Assembly: GCA_964503615.1 (NCBI GenBank)
Contig: CAZDBA010000028.1
Coordinates: 1-36,521 of the forward strand
DNA: 36,521 bases
Direction: 5' to 3'
Source of the DNA: CAZDBA01 sp964503615
GTDB taxonomy: Bacteria; Planctomycetota; Planctomycetia; Pirellulales; Pirellulaceae
Position numbers and translations under genes: made by a program
In this document: one piece after another, positions 1 to 7,863 of the stretch
Layout of the letters: each line of letters starts with the position of its first letter
Numbering within the stretch: the stretch's first letter is position 1
The notes under the pieces: model-generated
Seen by the model: the letters and a program-made list of their open reading frames with translations, nothing else
The model's database searches: none
Told to the model about the DNA's origin: nothing

Positions 1-148
1 AACCAGATTCAGAACGAATTCGCATTTGGTAAGGGCGACATTCCGACATTCCCTATTTGCGAATAGCATTGCAAGCTAATTTCAATTGGTGGGACAATCT
101 ATTCACTGCTCTCTAATCCTCTAATCGAATCCGATGTGTTTCGGCACA

Positions 149-244
149 TTAGCTTTTTAGTGGCACCGGTTTAAGAACGCAAAAGGCATAAATTCCAACG
201 AGGACAAAACCGAAATAAAGAGCGATTTCGAGGGTGAATAACAT
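149..244 (-). CDS. Putative 31-residue single-helix membrane peptide
   Basis: This is a short open frame of 31 codons plus TAA that starts with ATG at 244. An AAGGA purine run (about 7 bases of spacing) precedes the ATG, which is better than most starts in this window. The peptide begins MLFTLEIALYFG and holds one hydrophobic stretch of about 19 residues, then a short basic and proline-containing tail (LKPVPLKS). That layout fits a single-pass inner-membrane micropeptide with the tail outside the bilayer. It lies 158 bases downstream of the HExxH gene on the same strand. I do not recognise a family. It could be a chance frame, but start signal, hydrophobicity and stop agree. Confidence 0.45.
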   Translation of the reverse strand: MLFTLEIALYFGFVLVGIYAFCVLKPVPLKS

Positions 245-402
245 TTTTGATTCCTTGCTTTGGTCGTGGCGATTTAAACAGGCAGTCTCTTTGCCACTAG
301 TCTTTTCGCGGAATCATTGACACGTCTGGTCAGTCCACAACGAGTAAATTTCCAAAGTCGGGTTAGGTAATTTGCGATAGAGTTGCAAACGGAATAGAAC
401 TT

Positions 403-993
403 CTATTTTTCAACTGCGACTCCGCCGGAGCGTCGGTCTCCTGGCCAAATCGAATCTTGGGGTGCGAGCTCAGCAACGACTTCTGCTATTAAACGAGTCT
501 GTCGGAGAGCATTTTCCAAAGCGTCTGACCAAGGGCCTGTTGTGGCCCGTTCAAAAGCAGTTTGGGCGAGCACAATGGCGGGGTCGCTTGTCCCGGACAG
601 TGGATTTTCTCCGATTTTGTCAAAGTAGGTTCGAAAGTCAGTCGTTGCGGCAAAGAACTCTCTTAGGCCATGTCGATCAGACAAGGCGGATTGAAGTCGC
701 AAACAGGCGTGTTCGTGAACGGCGCCGACTTCCACATCAGGATGCAACCCCCAATCCTCTTGGTCGAATGCGTCAGGGCCTTCGACCAGTGCGTGGCATA
801 TTTCATGGAAAACCATTTGAGCCAGCGAGTCATCGGCATCCAGCGTTTCAGCAGCGCCGATTCGCAAAGTACCAGCTCCATCCCATGAGGCGAAAACTTC
901 GGGGTCACGAACAACATGCATTCCCATTTGCCTAGCTGCATGAATCCAAACCAGGTCAAGTGGGTCAGAATAGTGTTTTGTTATCGTTCGCAT
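403..993 (-). CDS. Putative HExxH zinc-metalloprotease-like protein
   Basis: The predicted protein has about 196 residues from the ATG at 993; a TTG eight codons upstream (1017) is an alternative start. Residues 63-67 read HEICH, the HExxH motif whose two histidines bind zinc and whose glutamate activates water in many metallopeptidases. It sits in a helix-like stretch (AQMVFHEICHALVEG). A further acidic and histidine cluster (VHEHACLRLQSAL) follows about 30 residues later and could give the third ligand. No signal peptide is visible, so it is probably cytoplasmic. I recognise the motif but not a named family; peptidase activity is inferred. No clear Shine-Dalgarno decides the start. Confidence 0.7.
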   Translation of the reverse strand: MRTITKHYSDPLDLVWIHAARQMGMHVVRDPEVFASWDGAGTLRIGAAETLDADDSLAQMVFHEICHALVEGPDAFDQEDWGLHPDVEVGAVHEHACLRLQSALSDRHGLREFFAATTDFRTYFDKIGENPLSGTSDPAIVLAQTAFERATTGPWSDALENALRQTRLIAEVVAELAPQDSIWPGDRRSGGVAVEK

Positions 994-1092
994 GTCCGGG
1001 TAGTTGGAGTGACTCAAAATTCAATAGGTGATAATTGTTTTACAAGCTATGTGCATTTCAAGTAGCCTAGCCGCGCCGTTCCGATTTGAATC

Positions 1093-1980
1093 TTATTCTT
1101 TGGAACCAAGTTTGACCAATGCGGCGGCTTGGTTCAAAAGATCTTCGTCTCCATCACGAGAGTAGTCGATGATTTGTTGGCCGATGACCGACAGACGCTG
1201 AGCAAGCGGAAAAGGTTGACAAAAATCCAGCGGCGGAGGAACGAAACACTCGGCTTCTGAGCGTTGTACGAAAAAGCCAACGCTCTTTCTGGGCGTTCCC
1301 TGACTCGCTTGTTTTGTACCCCAATGAGCCAAACAGACCGTCCAACAAAACACAGAGCCTTTTGACGCTTGTAAGCATCGAACGTCTTGCAAGTTCTCGA
1401 CGGTGACTCGGCTGGTTCCTTCCTCGTAGTCTGGATCCAGCGAGGCGGGCAGAACACAAATACAGGAACTCAGATGATCCAAATCGGTTAAAGGGATCCA
1501 AATTGTCAGGTAGTCCAAATGGTCTTCGTCATCAACCGAAGTCTCGCGGACTTGGTCGCGGTGAGGTGAGAACCCCGTTTGATTGTCGAACTTTACGAAC
1601 CATGCCCAGACTGCAGGCAACAATGCGTGCTCGCCGATCAAATCGGAAAACAAGGGTTGCAAGTGAATCAGCAGTTCCCAAAACTCGTCGTAGACAAAAC
1701 AGAATGCCGGCAAAATTTCTGCTGCGGCAAGACGGTCGAAGCAGTCAGAAAGCCGGTTGATTAGTTCAGGCGAAAAAAACGAATCGTAGACGAAATACCC
1801 GTCTTCGTTGATTAGCTCCTTGCATTGCTCCCAAGCCTCGTTTGATTCGGCTTGCGCGACCGGAGTCTCTTTTGAGTGGTTTAGCTTTTCCAGAATCGAT
1901 TCGTTCGTCAGCGTAAGCTCGGGGCAGAGCGCGAGCCAAAATTTGGGGTCCTGAAACTCCTTTTTAAACTCCACCAGCAA
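1093..1980 (-). CDS. Phytanoyl-CoA dioxygenase (PhyH)-like Fe(II)/2-oxoglutarate oxygenase
   Basis: The 295-residue protein resembles the PhyH branch of iron- and 2-oxoglutarate-dependent oxygenases. SPHRDQ supplies the HxD pair, and AHWGTKQ followed by TPRKS supplies the distal histidine and the arginine expected to hold 2-oxoglutarate. Between them are the usual beta strands (DYLTIWIPLTDLD; SSCICVLPAS). The first 50 or so residues are an extra segment before the fold. The start is TTG at 1980, preceded by AAAGGG; an in-frame TAA lies just upstream, so only this TTG or the GTG two codons later are possible. The substrate cannot be told; such proteins hydroxylate small molecules or modified amino acids. 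It is divergent from the epimerase gene at 2182. Confidence 0.72.
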   Translation of the reverse strand: MLVEFKKEFQDPKFWLALCPELTLTNESILEKLNHSKETPVAQAESNEAWEQCKELINEDGYFVYDSFFSPELINRLSDCFDRLAAAEILPAFCFVYDEFWELLIHLQPLFSDLIGEHALLPAVWAWFVKFDNQTGFSPHRDQVRETSVDDEDHLDYLTIWIPLTDLDHLSSCICVLPASLDPDYEEGTSRVTVENLQDVRCLQASKGSVFCWTVCLAHWGTKQASQGTPRKSVGFFVQRSEAECFVPPPLDFCQPFPLAQRLSVIGQQIIDYSRDGDEDLLNQAAALVKLGSKE

Positions 1981-2133
1981 TACGCCCTTTTAGAAAACAA
2001 GATGCATTAACTATATCAAACATGCTGGTCGAGCTGAAAGGCATCAAACGATTCTTTCCGGTGTTGATTAACGGCCAAATTCAACTTCTTCGTGGGGAAA
2101 CGAGGTTAGGTTTTAAAGGCCAGTGCGGTTAAA

Positions 2134-2157
2134 CAGTCATCGAATCAGTCATCGAAT
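2134..2157. repeat. 12-base direct repeat, two copies
   Basis: CAGTCATCGAAT occurs twice in perfect tandem, ending 24 bases before the start of the epimerase gene. It falls in the divergent promoter region between the PhyH-like gene and the epimerase. It could be a regulator site or a slippage-prone repeat. Confidence 0.8.
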
Positions 2158-2181
2158 CAACCAGCAAAATCCAAAATCCCA

Positions 2182-3111
2182 ATGAGCAATAAAAAATCGG
2201 TTGTCATCGCAGGAGGAAGCGGCTTTCTCGGTTGCTCTCTTGCCTTTCATCTTTTGGACATTGGCTGCAAAGTCACGATCGTCTCACGAAACCCACCGAA
2301 ACCGGTCGGAGACTGGGAATTTGTCAAATGGGATGCTCGTTCGCTCACGGGTTGGGAGTCGGTTTTAGACGGTGCCGATGCGGTTGTGAATTTGACCGGT
2401 CGCACCGTAGATTGCATCAAGACACCGGATCATTGTGACGAGATTTTACGTTCGCGTGTTGAGTCGACACGTGTGATTGGCGAGGCGATTCGTAAAGTGA
2501 ATAATCCGCCGCCGGTTTGGGTCCAGATGAGTACGGCACACATTTACGGTGATCCGCCTTCTTTGGTCTGTTCTGAGGATTCACCGTTTGGTTACGGGCT
2601 TGCACCCGACGTTGCTCAAGCTTGGGAAGCTCAGTTTAGACAGTCAGTCCTACCCACTCAACGGTCGGTTGTTTTGAGGACGAGTTTCGTTGTTGGACAA
2701 GATCGTGGCGCGGGAGGCGGAGCGCTCGCGCGTCTTCGATTTGTGACTCGGTTAGGATTGGGCGGAAGGATCGGCAAGGGCCAACAGGGAATGAGCTGGA
2801 TTCATGAAAAAGATATGAATCGAATTTTCGAGCGAGGGATCTTTGATTCTTCGATGCAAGGTGTTTACATTGCGACCGCGCCCAATCCAGAGTCTCAAGC
2901 CGATTTTATGCGACATTTACGGAAAGCGCTTCGTTTCCCATTTGGCTTGCCTGCAACCGAAATGATGACCCGTTGGGGAGCTCGTTGGATAATGAAAACC
3001 GATCCCGAACTAGCACTTTACGGTCGTTACGTAATTCCGAAGCGTTTGACTGAATCAGGGTTTGCTTTTGAATTCCCGGAATTGGGTGCAGCATTGAAGG
3101 ATTTAAACTAA
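2182..3111 (+). CDS. TIGR01777 family NAD(P)-binding epimerase-like protein
   Basis: The 309-residue protein has an extended short-chain dehydrogenase fold. Residues 11-17 (GGSGFLG) form the glycine-rich dinucleotide loop, followed by VTIVSRNP and the DAVVNLTG stretch typical of the YfcH/SulA-like TIGR01777 family. A STAHIYGD segment stands where the catalytic tyrosine region lies, and SWIHEKDMNRIFERGI matches the family. The end (FPFGLPATEMMTRWGARW to the C-terminus) corresponds to the DUF1731 tail. Length is normal. The biochemical substrate of this family is not settled. It starts at ATG 2182 without a clear Shine-Dalgarno and is followed by a strong hairpin at 3118. Confidence 0.85.
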   Translation: MSNKKSVVIAGGSGFLGCSLAFHLLDIGCKVTIVSRNPPKPVGDWEFVKWDARSLTGWESVLDGADAVVNLTGRTVDCIKTPDHCDEILRSRVESTRVIGEAIRKVNNPPPVWVQMSTAHIYGDPPSLVCSEDSPFGYGLAPDVAQAWEAQFRQSVLPTQRSVVLRTSFVVGQDRGAGGGALARLRFVTRLGLGGRIGKGQQGMSWIHEKDMNRIFERGIFDSSMQGVYIATAPNPESQADFMRHLRKALRFPFGLPATEMMTRWGARWIMKTDPELALYGRYVIPKRLTESGFAFEFPELGAALKDLN

Positions 3112-3117
3112 GCTGCC

Positions 3118-3146
3118 CGTTTAACGACCCTGAGAGTCGTTAAACG
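3118..3146 (+). terminator. Hairpin after the epimerase gene
   Basis: An 11-base-pair perfect stem (CGTTTAACGAC paired with GTCGTTAAACG) encloses the 7-base loop CCTGAGA, seven bases after the stop codon. No T tract follows, so it may act as an mRNA 3' end or a weak terminator rather than a classical intrinsic one. Confidence 0.5.
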
Positions 3147-3333
3147 TAACCAACCGTCTCTCCGATTCGGGTCTCAAACCCTAGTTTTTCGAAAGCTGTA
3201 TTATTTCTAGATTTCCAAGTTTTTTTTGAAATCTGAAGCAACGCCTACAGTACTTACAGGCAATGCGATGCCTCGATTTTCGGAATTAGATACGTCGTTT
3301 GGTGCCAATAGAATGCTTACAGGAGATATACGA

Positions 3334-4194
3334 GTGATTTTTCGAACGTTGATTGTTGCAGTTGCCTTGATGATTTCATTAGGGGCATTAGAGCTCAACG
3401 CTCAAGTTGGATACTATTTGCATCCGACCTTGGAGGCGAAAGTTCTAAATTCTGAGATTGTCCTACTCGCGAGAATCACGGCTATCGCTGAGGCGGCCGA
3501 TCAAGAGGGCTACGAAATCACCTGCGAGCCGATAAAGGTGTTCAAGGGAGCGGGCGGAGCAATAAGCATTGGCATGCATAGCCATCTCCCAAATAAAGCC
3601 GGCGAGGTCAATTCGTTTAAACTTCGCGAGAGCGATTTTCGGGTCCCCTTAGCCACAATAACCAGCCGAGAGCAAATCGTAAATTGGATCAATTCTCAAG
3701 CACGCATCGTGGTTTGCTTCCCAACCAATTCCATTCAAAATTTTGAGAAACCGAACCGATTAAAAGCCGAAGCTCTCATCAACCTTTCGCAAGAGAACCT
3801 GCAATATGTTTCGATGGCGGAGGACGGACAGCTACGGGTACTTTCCGATGACCATGCGATTCTTGCTGCGATCAAACACAGCGCAGAAAAGCTTCCTGGA
3901 GTGTCATGCGTACGCACTACGTCGATACCTGTTGACAATGCCTTGGTAAGAGAGGCGAATCTGACCGTTAATGACCAAGCCCGCGCTGTTGTGCCCGTCG
4001 ACAAGTCCCTGGAGCTTTGGGCCAAACGAAAAATTTCTTCTAACAATCAGGAAATTGCAACTCGCGAAGTGATATTAGCCTTGTCGTATTTTCCCACCGA
4101 GTCCAACGCTGACTGGTTGCGACAAGAGATCGCCAAACGCGAATCCAGCCCCACACAGGACGCTCTCAAGGAGCTCCTCGCAACTTGGGAATAA
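3334..4194 (+). CDS. Secreted protein of unknown function
   Basis: The frame is open from 3226, but the GTG at 3334 is the likely start: AGGAG lies 8 bases upstream, and translation from there gives an immediate signal peptide (IFRTLIVAVALMISLGALELNAQ). The mature part is about 260 residues. It starts with a predicted beta-rich domain (ILLARITAIAEAADQEGYEI, then CEPIKVFKG) that resembles the small domains seen in secreted planctomycete proteins that mention a vFKG motif. A short helical segment near the C-terminus (REVILALSYFP, WLRQEIAKRE) could be HEAT-like. I do not recognise a catalytic motif. It is convergent with glgB. Confidence 0.7.
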   Translation: MIFRTLIVAVALMISLGALELNAQVGYYLHPTLEAKVLNSEIVLLARITAIAEAADQEGYEITCEPIKVFKGAGGAISIGMHSHLPNKAGEVNSFKLRESDFRVPLATITSREQIVNWINSQARIVVCFPTNSIQNFEKPNRLKAEALINLSQENLQYVSMAEDGQLRVLSDDHAILAAIKHSAEKLPGVSCVRTTSIPVDNALVREANLTVNDQARAVVPVDKSLELWAKRKISSNNQEIATREVILALSYFPTESNADWLRQEIAKRESSPTQDALKELLATWE

Positions 4195-4282
4195 GAACTC
4201 CCAGTCTCACAACTTCTTCGAAGCGGCAGAAACCCTCGTCAATCGTTCGTTGCGCCTTCGTCAATTCTGGTGGAAAGATATT

Positions 4283-4352
4283 GAAACGTTTAGGCGCTGA
4301 GAACGCAGAGAAATAGTCATGATGAAAACTCAGCGCCTAACGTTTCGTTTTT
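4283..4352 (+). terminator. Long imperfect inverted repeat with T tract between convergent genes
   Basis: A 19-base arm at 4283-4301 (GAAACGTTTAGGCGCTGAG) pairs with 4329-4346, with a single unpaired A. The loop is 27 bases and the second arm is followed by GTTTTT. It lies between the stop of the secreted protein (4194) and the stop of glgB (4417), so a terminator, possibly acting in both directions, is the simplest reading. It differs in sequence from the GTAG-type REPs elsewhere. Confidence 0.6.
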
Positions 4353-4416
4353 GAAGAACATCCCGGCCGTAGCCACACATTGCTGTGCCGACTGGTGCTG
4401 TTGATCTTTGGAGGGG

Positions 4417-6726
4417 TTATTTTTTTAGCTTCAAAACAACGCCTGACAATGGAGGCAGGGTTAAGCAGATCGAATTGGGGCGACCGTGCGATTCCTGCTC
4501 GTCGGAATGGATCTCCGAGCCATTGCCTACATTGGAGCCGGCGTAAAACTTCGAATCGCTATTGAGAATCTCCTGATAGGTACCTGCTGCTGGGACCCCG
4601 ATTCGGTAGTTTTGGCGAATGATCGGCGTAAAGTTGCAGATGGTCATCACGAACTCTTCGGGATCTTTTCCTTTTCGCACAAATCCGATAACGCTATCTT
4701 CGCGAGCTCCGACTTCGATCCACTCAAAACCGTCTTCGGAAAAATCGTTTTCATAAAGCGCGGGTTCATTTCGATAGATTCGATTTAAATCGGTGAGCAA
4801 CTGTTTGATTCCACCGTGAGTATCAAATCCTAACAAGTCCCATTGCAACTCAGAGTTGCAATCCCATTCCTTCCACTGAGCCAATTCGCTACCCATAAAC
4901 ACGAGCTTTTTGCCAGGGTGCGTCCACATGTAAGTGTATAGCAATCGCAAGTTCGCAAATTTCTGCCACGTGTCACCTGGCATCTGGTCGATCAAGGAGC
5001 CCTTTCCATGGACAACTTCGTCGTGAGACAGTGGAAGTGCAAAGTTCTCGGTGAACGCGTAGATCAAGCTGAACGTCAACTCGTCATGGTGATACTTGCG
5101 ATGGATCGGATCATGCTTGAAGTACCTGAGCGTATCGTTCATCCAGCCCATGTTCCACTTGATACTGAACCCTAAACCGCCTGCGTAGGTGGGGCGAGAC
5201 ACTCCACCCCAGGATGTTGATTCTTCGGCGATTGTCAGTACACCTGGAAAGCGGGCATGACTTTGTTCGTTGAACTGTTTGAGAAATTCGATCGCGTCGA
5301 GGTTCTCTCGGCCTCCATATTTGTTGGGCACCCATTCGCCATCTTTTCGCGAATAGTCCAAGTACAACATCGATGCAACTGCGTCGACTCGCAGACCATC
5401 GATATGGAACTTGTCCATCCAAAACAGTGCGTTGGCGACCAGGAAGTTGCGGACTTCGTTGCGCCCATAGTTAAAGATGTATGTGTCCCAGTCAGGGTGA
5501 TGACCCTGCAGCGGATCGGCGTGCTCAAACAAAGCGCTGCCGTCAAAACGGGCCAGACCATGGGCGTCTTTTGGAAAGTGAGCAGGGACCCAGTCCAGCA
5601 AAACTCCGATCCCATTCTGGTGGCAAAGATCGATCAAGTGCATCAAATCCTGCGGGTCGCCATATCGACTGGTTGCCGCATAATAGCCCACGGTTTGGTA
5701 GCCCCAGCTACCTGTAAACGGGTGTTCGGTTACCGGCATCAGTTCGATGTGTGTGAACCCCATTTCGGAACAGTAATCGACAATCTGCTGTGCCAACTCA
5801 CGATAGCCGATCCAGCCATTTTCGCGATCATGATCGTGTCGCCAGCTGCCCAGGTGAATTTCGTAGACCGAAATCGGCTTTTCCAGTTGGTTCTCTTCGG
5901 CGCGAGATTTCATCCAATCGGAATCTTGCCATTGATAGGTATCAAGGTTTGCAACTTTCGAAGCCGTTCTTGGAGGGACTTCGGCAAAAAAGCCGAACGG
6001 ATCGCATTTGTCGAGTACCTCTCCGTTTTCGAGTGTAACGCGAAACTTGTACGATTCACCATCGCCGAGTTCTGGAATAAAGATTTCCCAAATGCCACTG
6101 GGAATTCGTTTTTGCATTGGGTGGCGTCGGCCATCCCAGTCATTAAAGTCACCAACCAGCGCGATCCCCTGCGCGTTGGGAGCCCACACGGCAAAGTTAA
6201 CACCGGAGACGCCGTTGACCGTTCGTATTTGAGCGCCCAGATAATTGTAGATCTCAAAGTGGTTGCCTTCACCAAACAAGTGAAAGTCCATATCGGAGAA
6301 GATGGATTCAGAGGCGTAAGGATCGCTAAGTGTCATGATTTCGTCGTCAACAGATAATCGCAGTTTGTAGTTTCCCTGAGCTGCATCAAAAAGGCTTGGT
6401 TCAAAAATGACTTCGAACAACCCCTCATCATGCACTTTTCTCATCGATTGTATGATCGTTCCCGATGCATCCTCAATCCAAATCGCACTTGCATGGGGAG
6501 CAAATGTGCGAACCAAGGATGCCGGTTTACCATTTTGAACGATCGAGTGATAGCCGAGGATCCCACGAGGATTTAAGCAGCGGCCTTGGAGAATCGAATC
6601 AAAGTGACCTTGATCAAAACCAGTATAATCATTCTCGAATACGGCTTGAGGAGCACTCTGCCTTTTATTCGCTATATTTTTGACTGCGAAACTTGCTTCT
6701 GGACTGAATGCAGACGGATAATTCAT
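4417..6726 (-). CDS. glgB: 1,4-alpha-glucan branching enzyme GlgB
   Basis: This 769-residue GH13 enzyme makes alpha-1,6 branches in glycogen. It has an N-terminal carbohydrate-binding-like domain (about 50-140), a second beta-sandwich domain (about 150-250), the catalytic barrel (about 280-630) and a C-terminal beta domain. The catalytic set is present: nucleophile D448 in DGLRVDAVAS, acid/base E501 in TIAEES, and D569 in LSHDEVVHGKGS. ELMPVTEHPFTGSWGYQ and VLLDWVPAHFP are family signatures. Length matches the two-domain N-terminal GlgB type. Acts in the cytoplasm on linear glucan made by glycogen synthase, which is not in this window. It starts at ATG 6726 without a clear Shine-Dalgarno. Confidence 0.96.
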   Translation of the reverse strand: MNYPSAFSPEASFAVKNIANKRQSAPQAVFENDYTGFDQGHFDSILQGRCLNPRGILGYHSIVQNGKPASLVRTFAPHASAIWIEDASGTIIQSMRKVHDEGLFEVIFEPSLFDAAQGNYKLRLSVDDEIMTLSDPYASESIFSDMDFHLFGEGNHFEIYNYLGAQIRTVNGVSGVNFAVWAPNAQGIALVGDFNDWDGRRHPMQKRIPSGIWEIFIPELGDGESYKFRVTLENGEVLDKCDPFGFFAEVPPRTASKVANLDTYQWQDSDWMKSRAEENQLEKPISVYEIHLGSWRHDHDRENGWIGYRELAQQIVDYCSEMGFTHIELMPVTEHPFTGSWGYQTVGYYAATSRYGDPQDLMHLIDLCHQNGIGVLLDWVPAHFPKDAHGLARFDGSALFEHADPLQGHHPDWDTYIFNYGRNEVRNFLVANALFWMDKFHIDGLRVDAVASMLYLDYSRKDGEWVPNKYGGRENLDAIEFLKQFNEQSHARFPGVLTIAEESTSWGGVSRPTYAGGLGFSIKWNMGWMNDTLRYFKHDPIHRKYHHDELTFSLIYAFTENFALPLSHDEVVHGKGSLIDQMPGDTWQKFANLRLLYTYMWTHPGKKLVFMGSELAQWKEWDCNSELQWDLLGFDTHGGIKQLLTDLNRIYRNEPALYENDFSEDGFEWIEVGAREDSVIGFVRKGKDPEEFVMTICNFTPIIRQNYRIGVPAAGTYQEILNSDSKFYAGSNVGNGSEIHSDEQESHGRPNSICLTLPPLSGVVLKLKK

Positions 6727-6849
6727 GAATAGAGCTTTACTATTTTCTTAAAGGTTGATTGGTGAATGGCTGGACTTGTAAGCCGTTTTGCGCGTTCGCT
6801 GACTGGCCTGTATCCGTATCGTTTCAAGGTCGACTAATTAAACTTCGCT

Positions 6850-7443
6850 TTAACTAGCGGCTGGACTGGGGACGTCTGGTGTGGGAACGGGCGCGAGAGG
6901 TAGAGTCGTCGTGTGGGCAGACTCTGGTCGGATGGTCGTCGGGCGAATAACTGGCCCTCTTTGGGTCGAGTTGTCCGCCTCGGGCTGTTTGGCAGATTCG
7001 AAGCTCCAAACACGGCATTCTACGTCGTGGTGTTGGAGGGCCCGTTCAATACGCTGCCAAAGAAATTTGTGCTTGATCGGGCGCATTACGCCAAAGTGTT
7101 CCCATTGCCAGTCGTTGTCTTTCCAGACTTGCAAGCTATGTCGGATACCGCGTCCGACATAGCGGCTGCCGGTAATTAGAGAAACTTTTGACGGCTGTTC
7201 AAGCGATTCGAGTCCACGAATGACTGACAGAAGGTGAAGCCGTTGTCCAGCGAGCCCGGGTTCCTGCTCGGAAACATCGATTCGCAGGTCGCCGTTAAGC
7301 TGTTGGCACATGAACTTCCAAGTGCCAGGGGTTTCCAGACCAGTTGGTTCACTGGCCTCGCAAAGTATCAAAAAATGAGGAATCACAACCACACCAAAAA
7401 ATTGATTTGTATGTCGTGACGATCCGTTGTCATAAAGTGCCAT
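6850..7443 (-). CDS. Degenerate RNase HI-like protein, probably catalytically inactive
   Basis: About 197 residues from the ATG at 7443; a TTG ten codons upstream (7473) overlaps the stop of a preceding frame as TTGA and is an alternative start. Residues about 3-150 align by eye with RNase HI: YDNGSS for TDGS, GLESLEQPSKVSLITGSRYV for the segment with ALExL and TDSxYV, then the LWQRIERAL helix. Of the catalytic carboxylates, the first Asp remains (D5), but the E48 equivalent is H70 (RLHL instead of RMEL), the D70 equivalent is G92, and the C-terminal His/Asp part is replaced by a threonine- and proline-rich tail. RNA-DNA hydrolysis is therefore unlikely; a binding role is possible. Downstream of a LysM gene, same strand as glgB. 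Confidence 0.72.
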   Translation of the reverse strand: MALYDNGSSRHTNQFFGVVVIPHFLILCEASEPTGLETPGTWKFMCQQLNGDLRIDVSEQEPGLAGQRLHLLSVIRGLESLEQPSKVSLITGSRYVGRGIRHSLQVWKDNDWQWEHFGVMRPIKHKFLWQRIERALQHHDVECRVWSFESAKQPEADNSTQRGPVIRPTTIRPESAHTTTLPLAPVPTPDVPSPAAS

Positions 7444-7469
7444 CCATTGGCGTGCTCGGCAGACCGAAC

Positions 7470-7784
7470 TCAAAAGTTATCGGCAAGGTTTGACTGAGTA
7501 GAAAAGTCTATCTTGTCCAAACTGCAGGAAATGTTTACCCCGCTTTCAGCTTGATTGTGATAACTGTTACGACCGTCCGGCTGGTAGTGGAATGCGAGTA
7601 AAAGGACCTTCCATTTGGGCATTGGATCGAAATAGAAAAACCGCACCTTGGAACAAAGCGTTGGTATACGTTCACTCCAAGCATAGTAACGGATGCTGGG
7701 GCGTATCATCGTTTTCAGGCTTTTCCGCTGGGCAGTCGTTTTCCCGTCGGGAGAAATCAAAAAGTCGAAAACGTTTACGGGCAA
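7470..7784 (-). CDS. Hypothetical small protein, doubtful
   Basis: This 104-codon frame fills most of the gap between the LysM gene and the RNase HI-like gene on the same strand. It starts with TTG at 7784, straight after an in-frame stop. Its TGA overlaps the TTG at 7473 of the next frame, an arrangement that would allow translational coupling. The composition is ordinary (YYAWSERIPTLC, FYFDPMPKWKVLLLAFHYQPDG) but I recognise no domain and no Shine-Dalgarno. It may be non-coding; nothing else is visible in 7474-7863. Confidence 0.25.
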   Translation of the reverse strand: MPVNVFDFLISPDGKTTAQRKSLKTMIRPSIRYYAWSERIPTLCSKVRFFYFDPMPKWKVLLLAFHYQPDGRNSYHNQAESGVNISCSLDKIDFSTQSNLADNF

Positions 7785-7863
7785 CTATCTTGATCAGCCG
7801 ATCGAATTGACCTTTTAGAGCGTCGTTGAATGCTGGTTCAACGAACCGCAGTAAATTTTCGGC

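Noticed and set aside
1..78. Two plus-strand frames open from the left edge, ending at 66 and 78
   Set aside because: Too short to say if either is the end of a gene; both are equally open and neither has a recognisable motif.
4370..4400. A GTAG near 4368 followed by CACACATTGCTGTG as a further REP copy
   Set aside because: It has a GTAG and a weak hairpin but none of the GATTCGCCAGAATTC core, so I do not include it in the REP family.
5257..6357. A long plus-strand frame of 366 codons opposite glgB
   Set aside because: It lies fully antisense to the well-supported GlgB, and its protein has no recognisable domain; it is a mirror of GC-biased codons.
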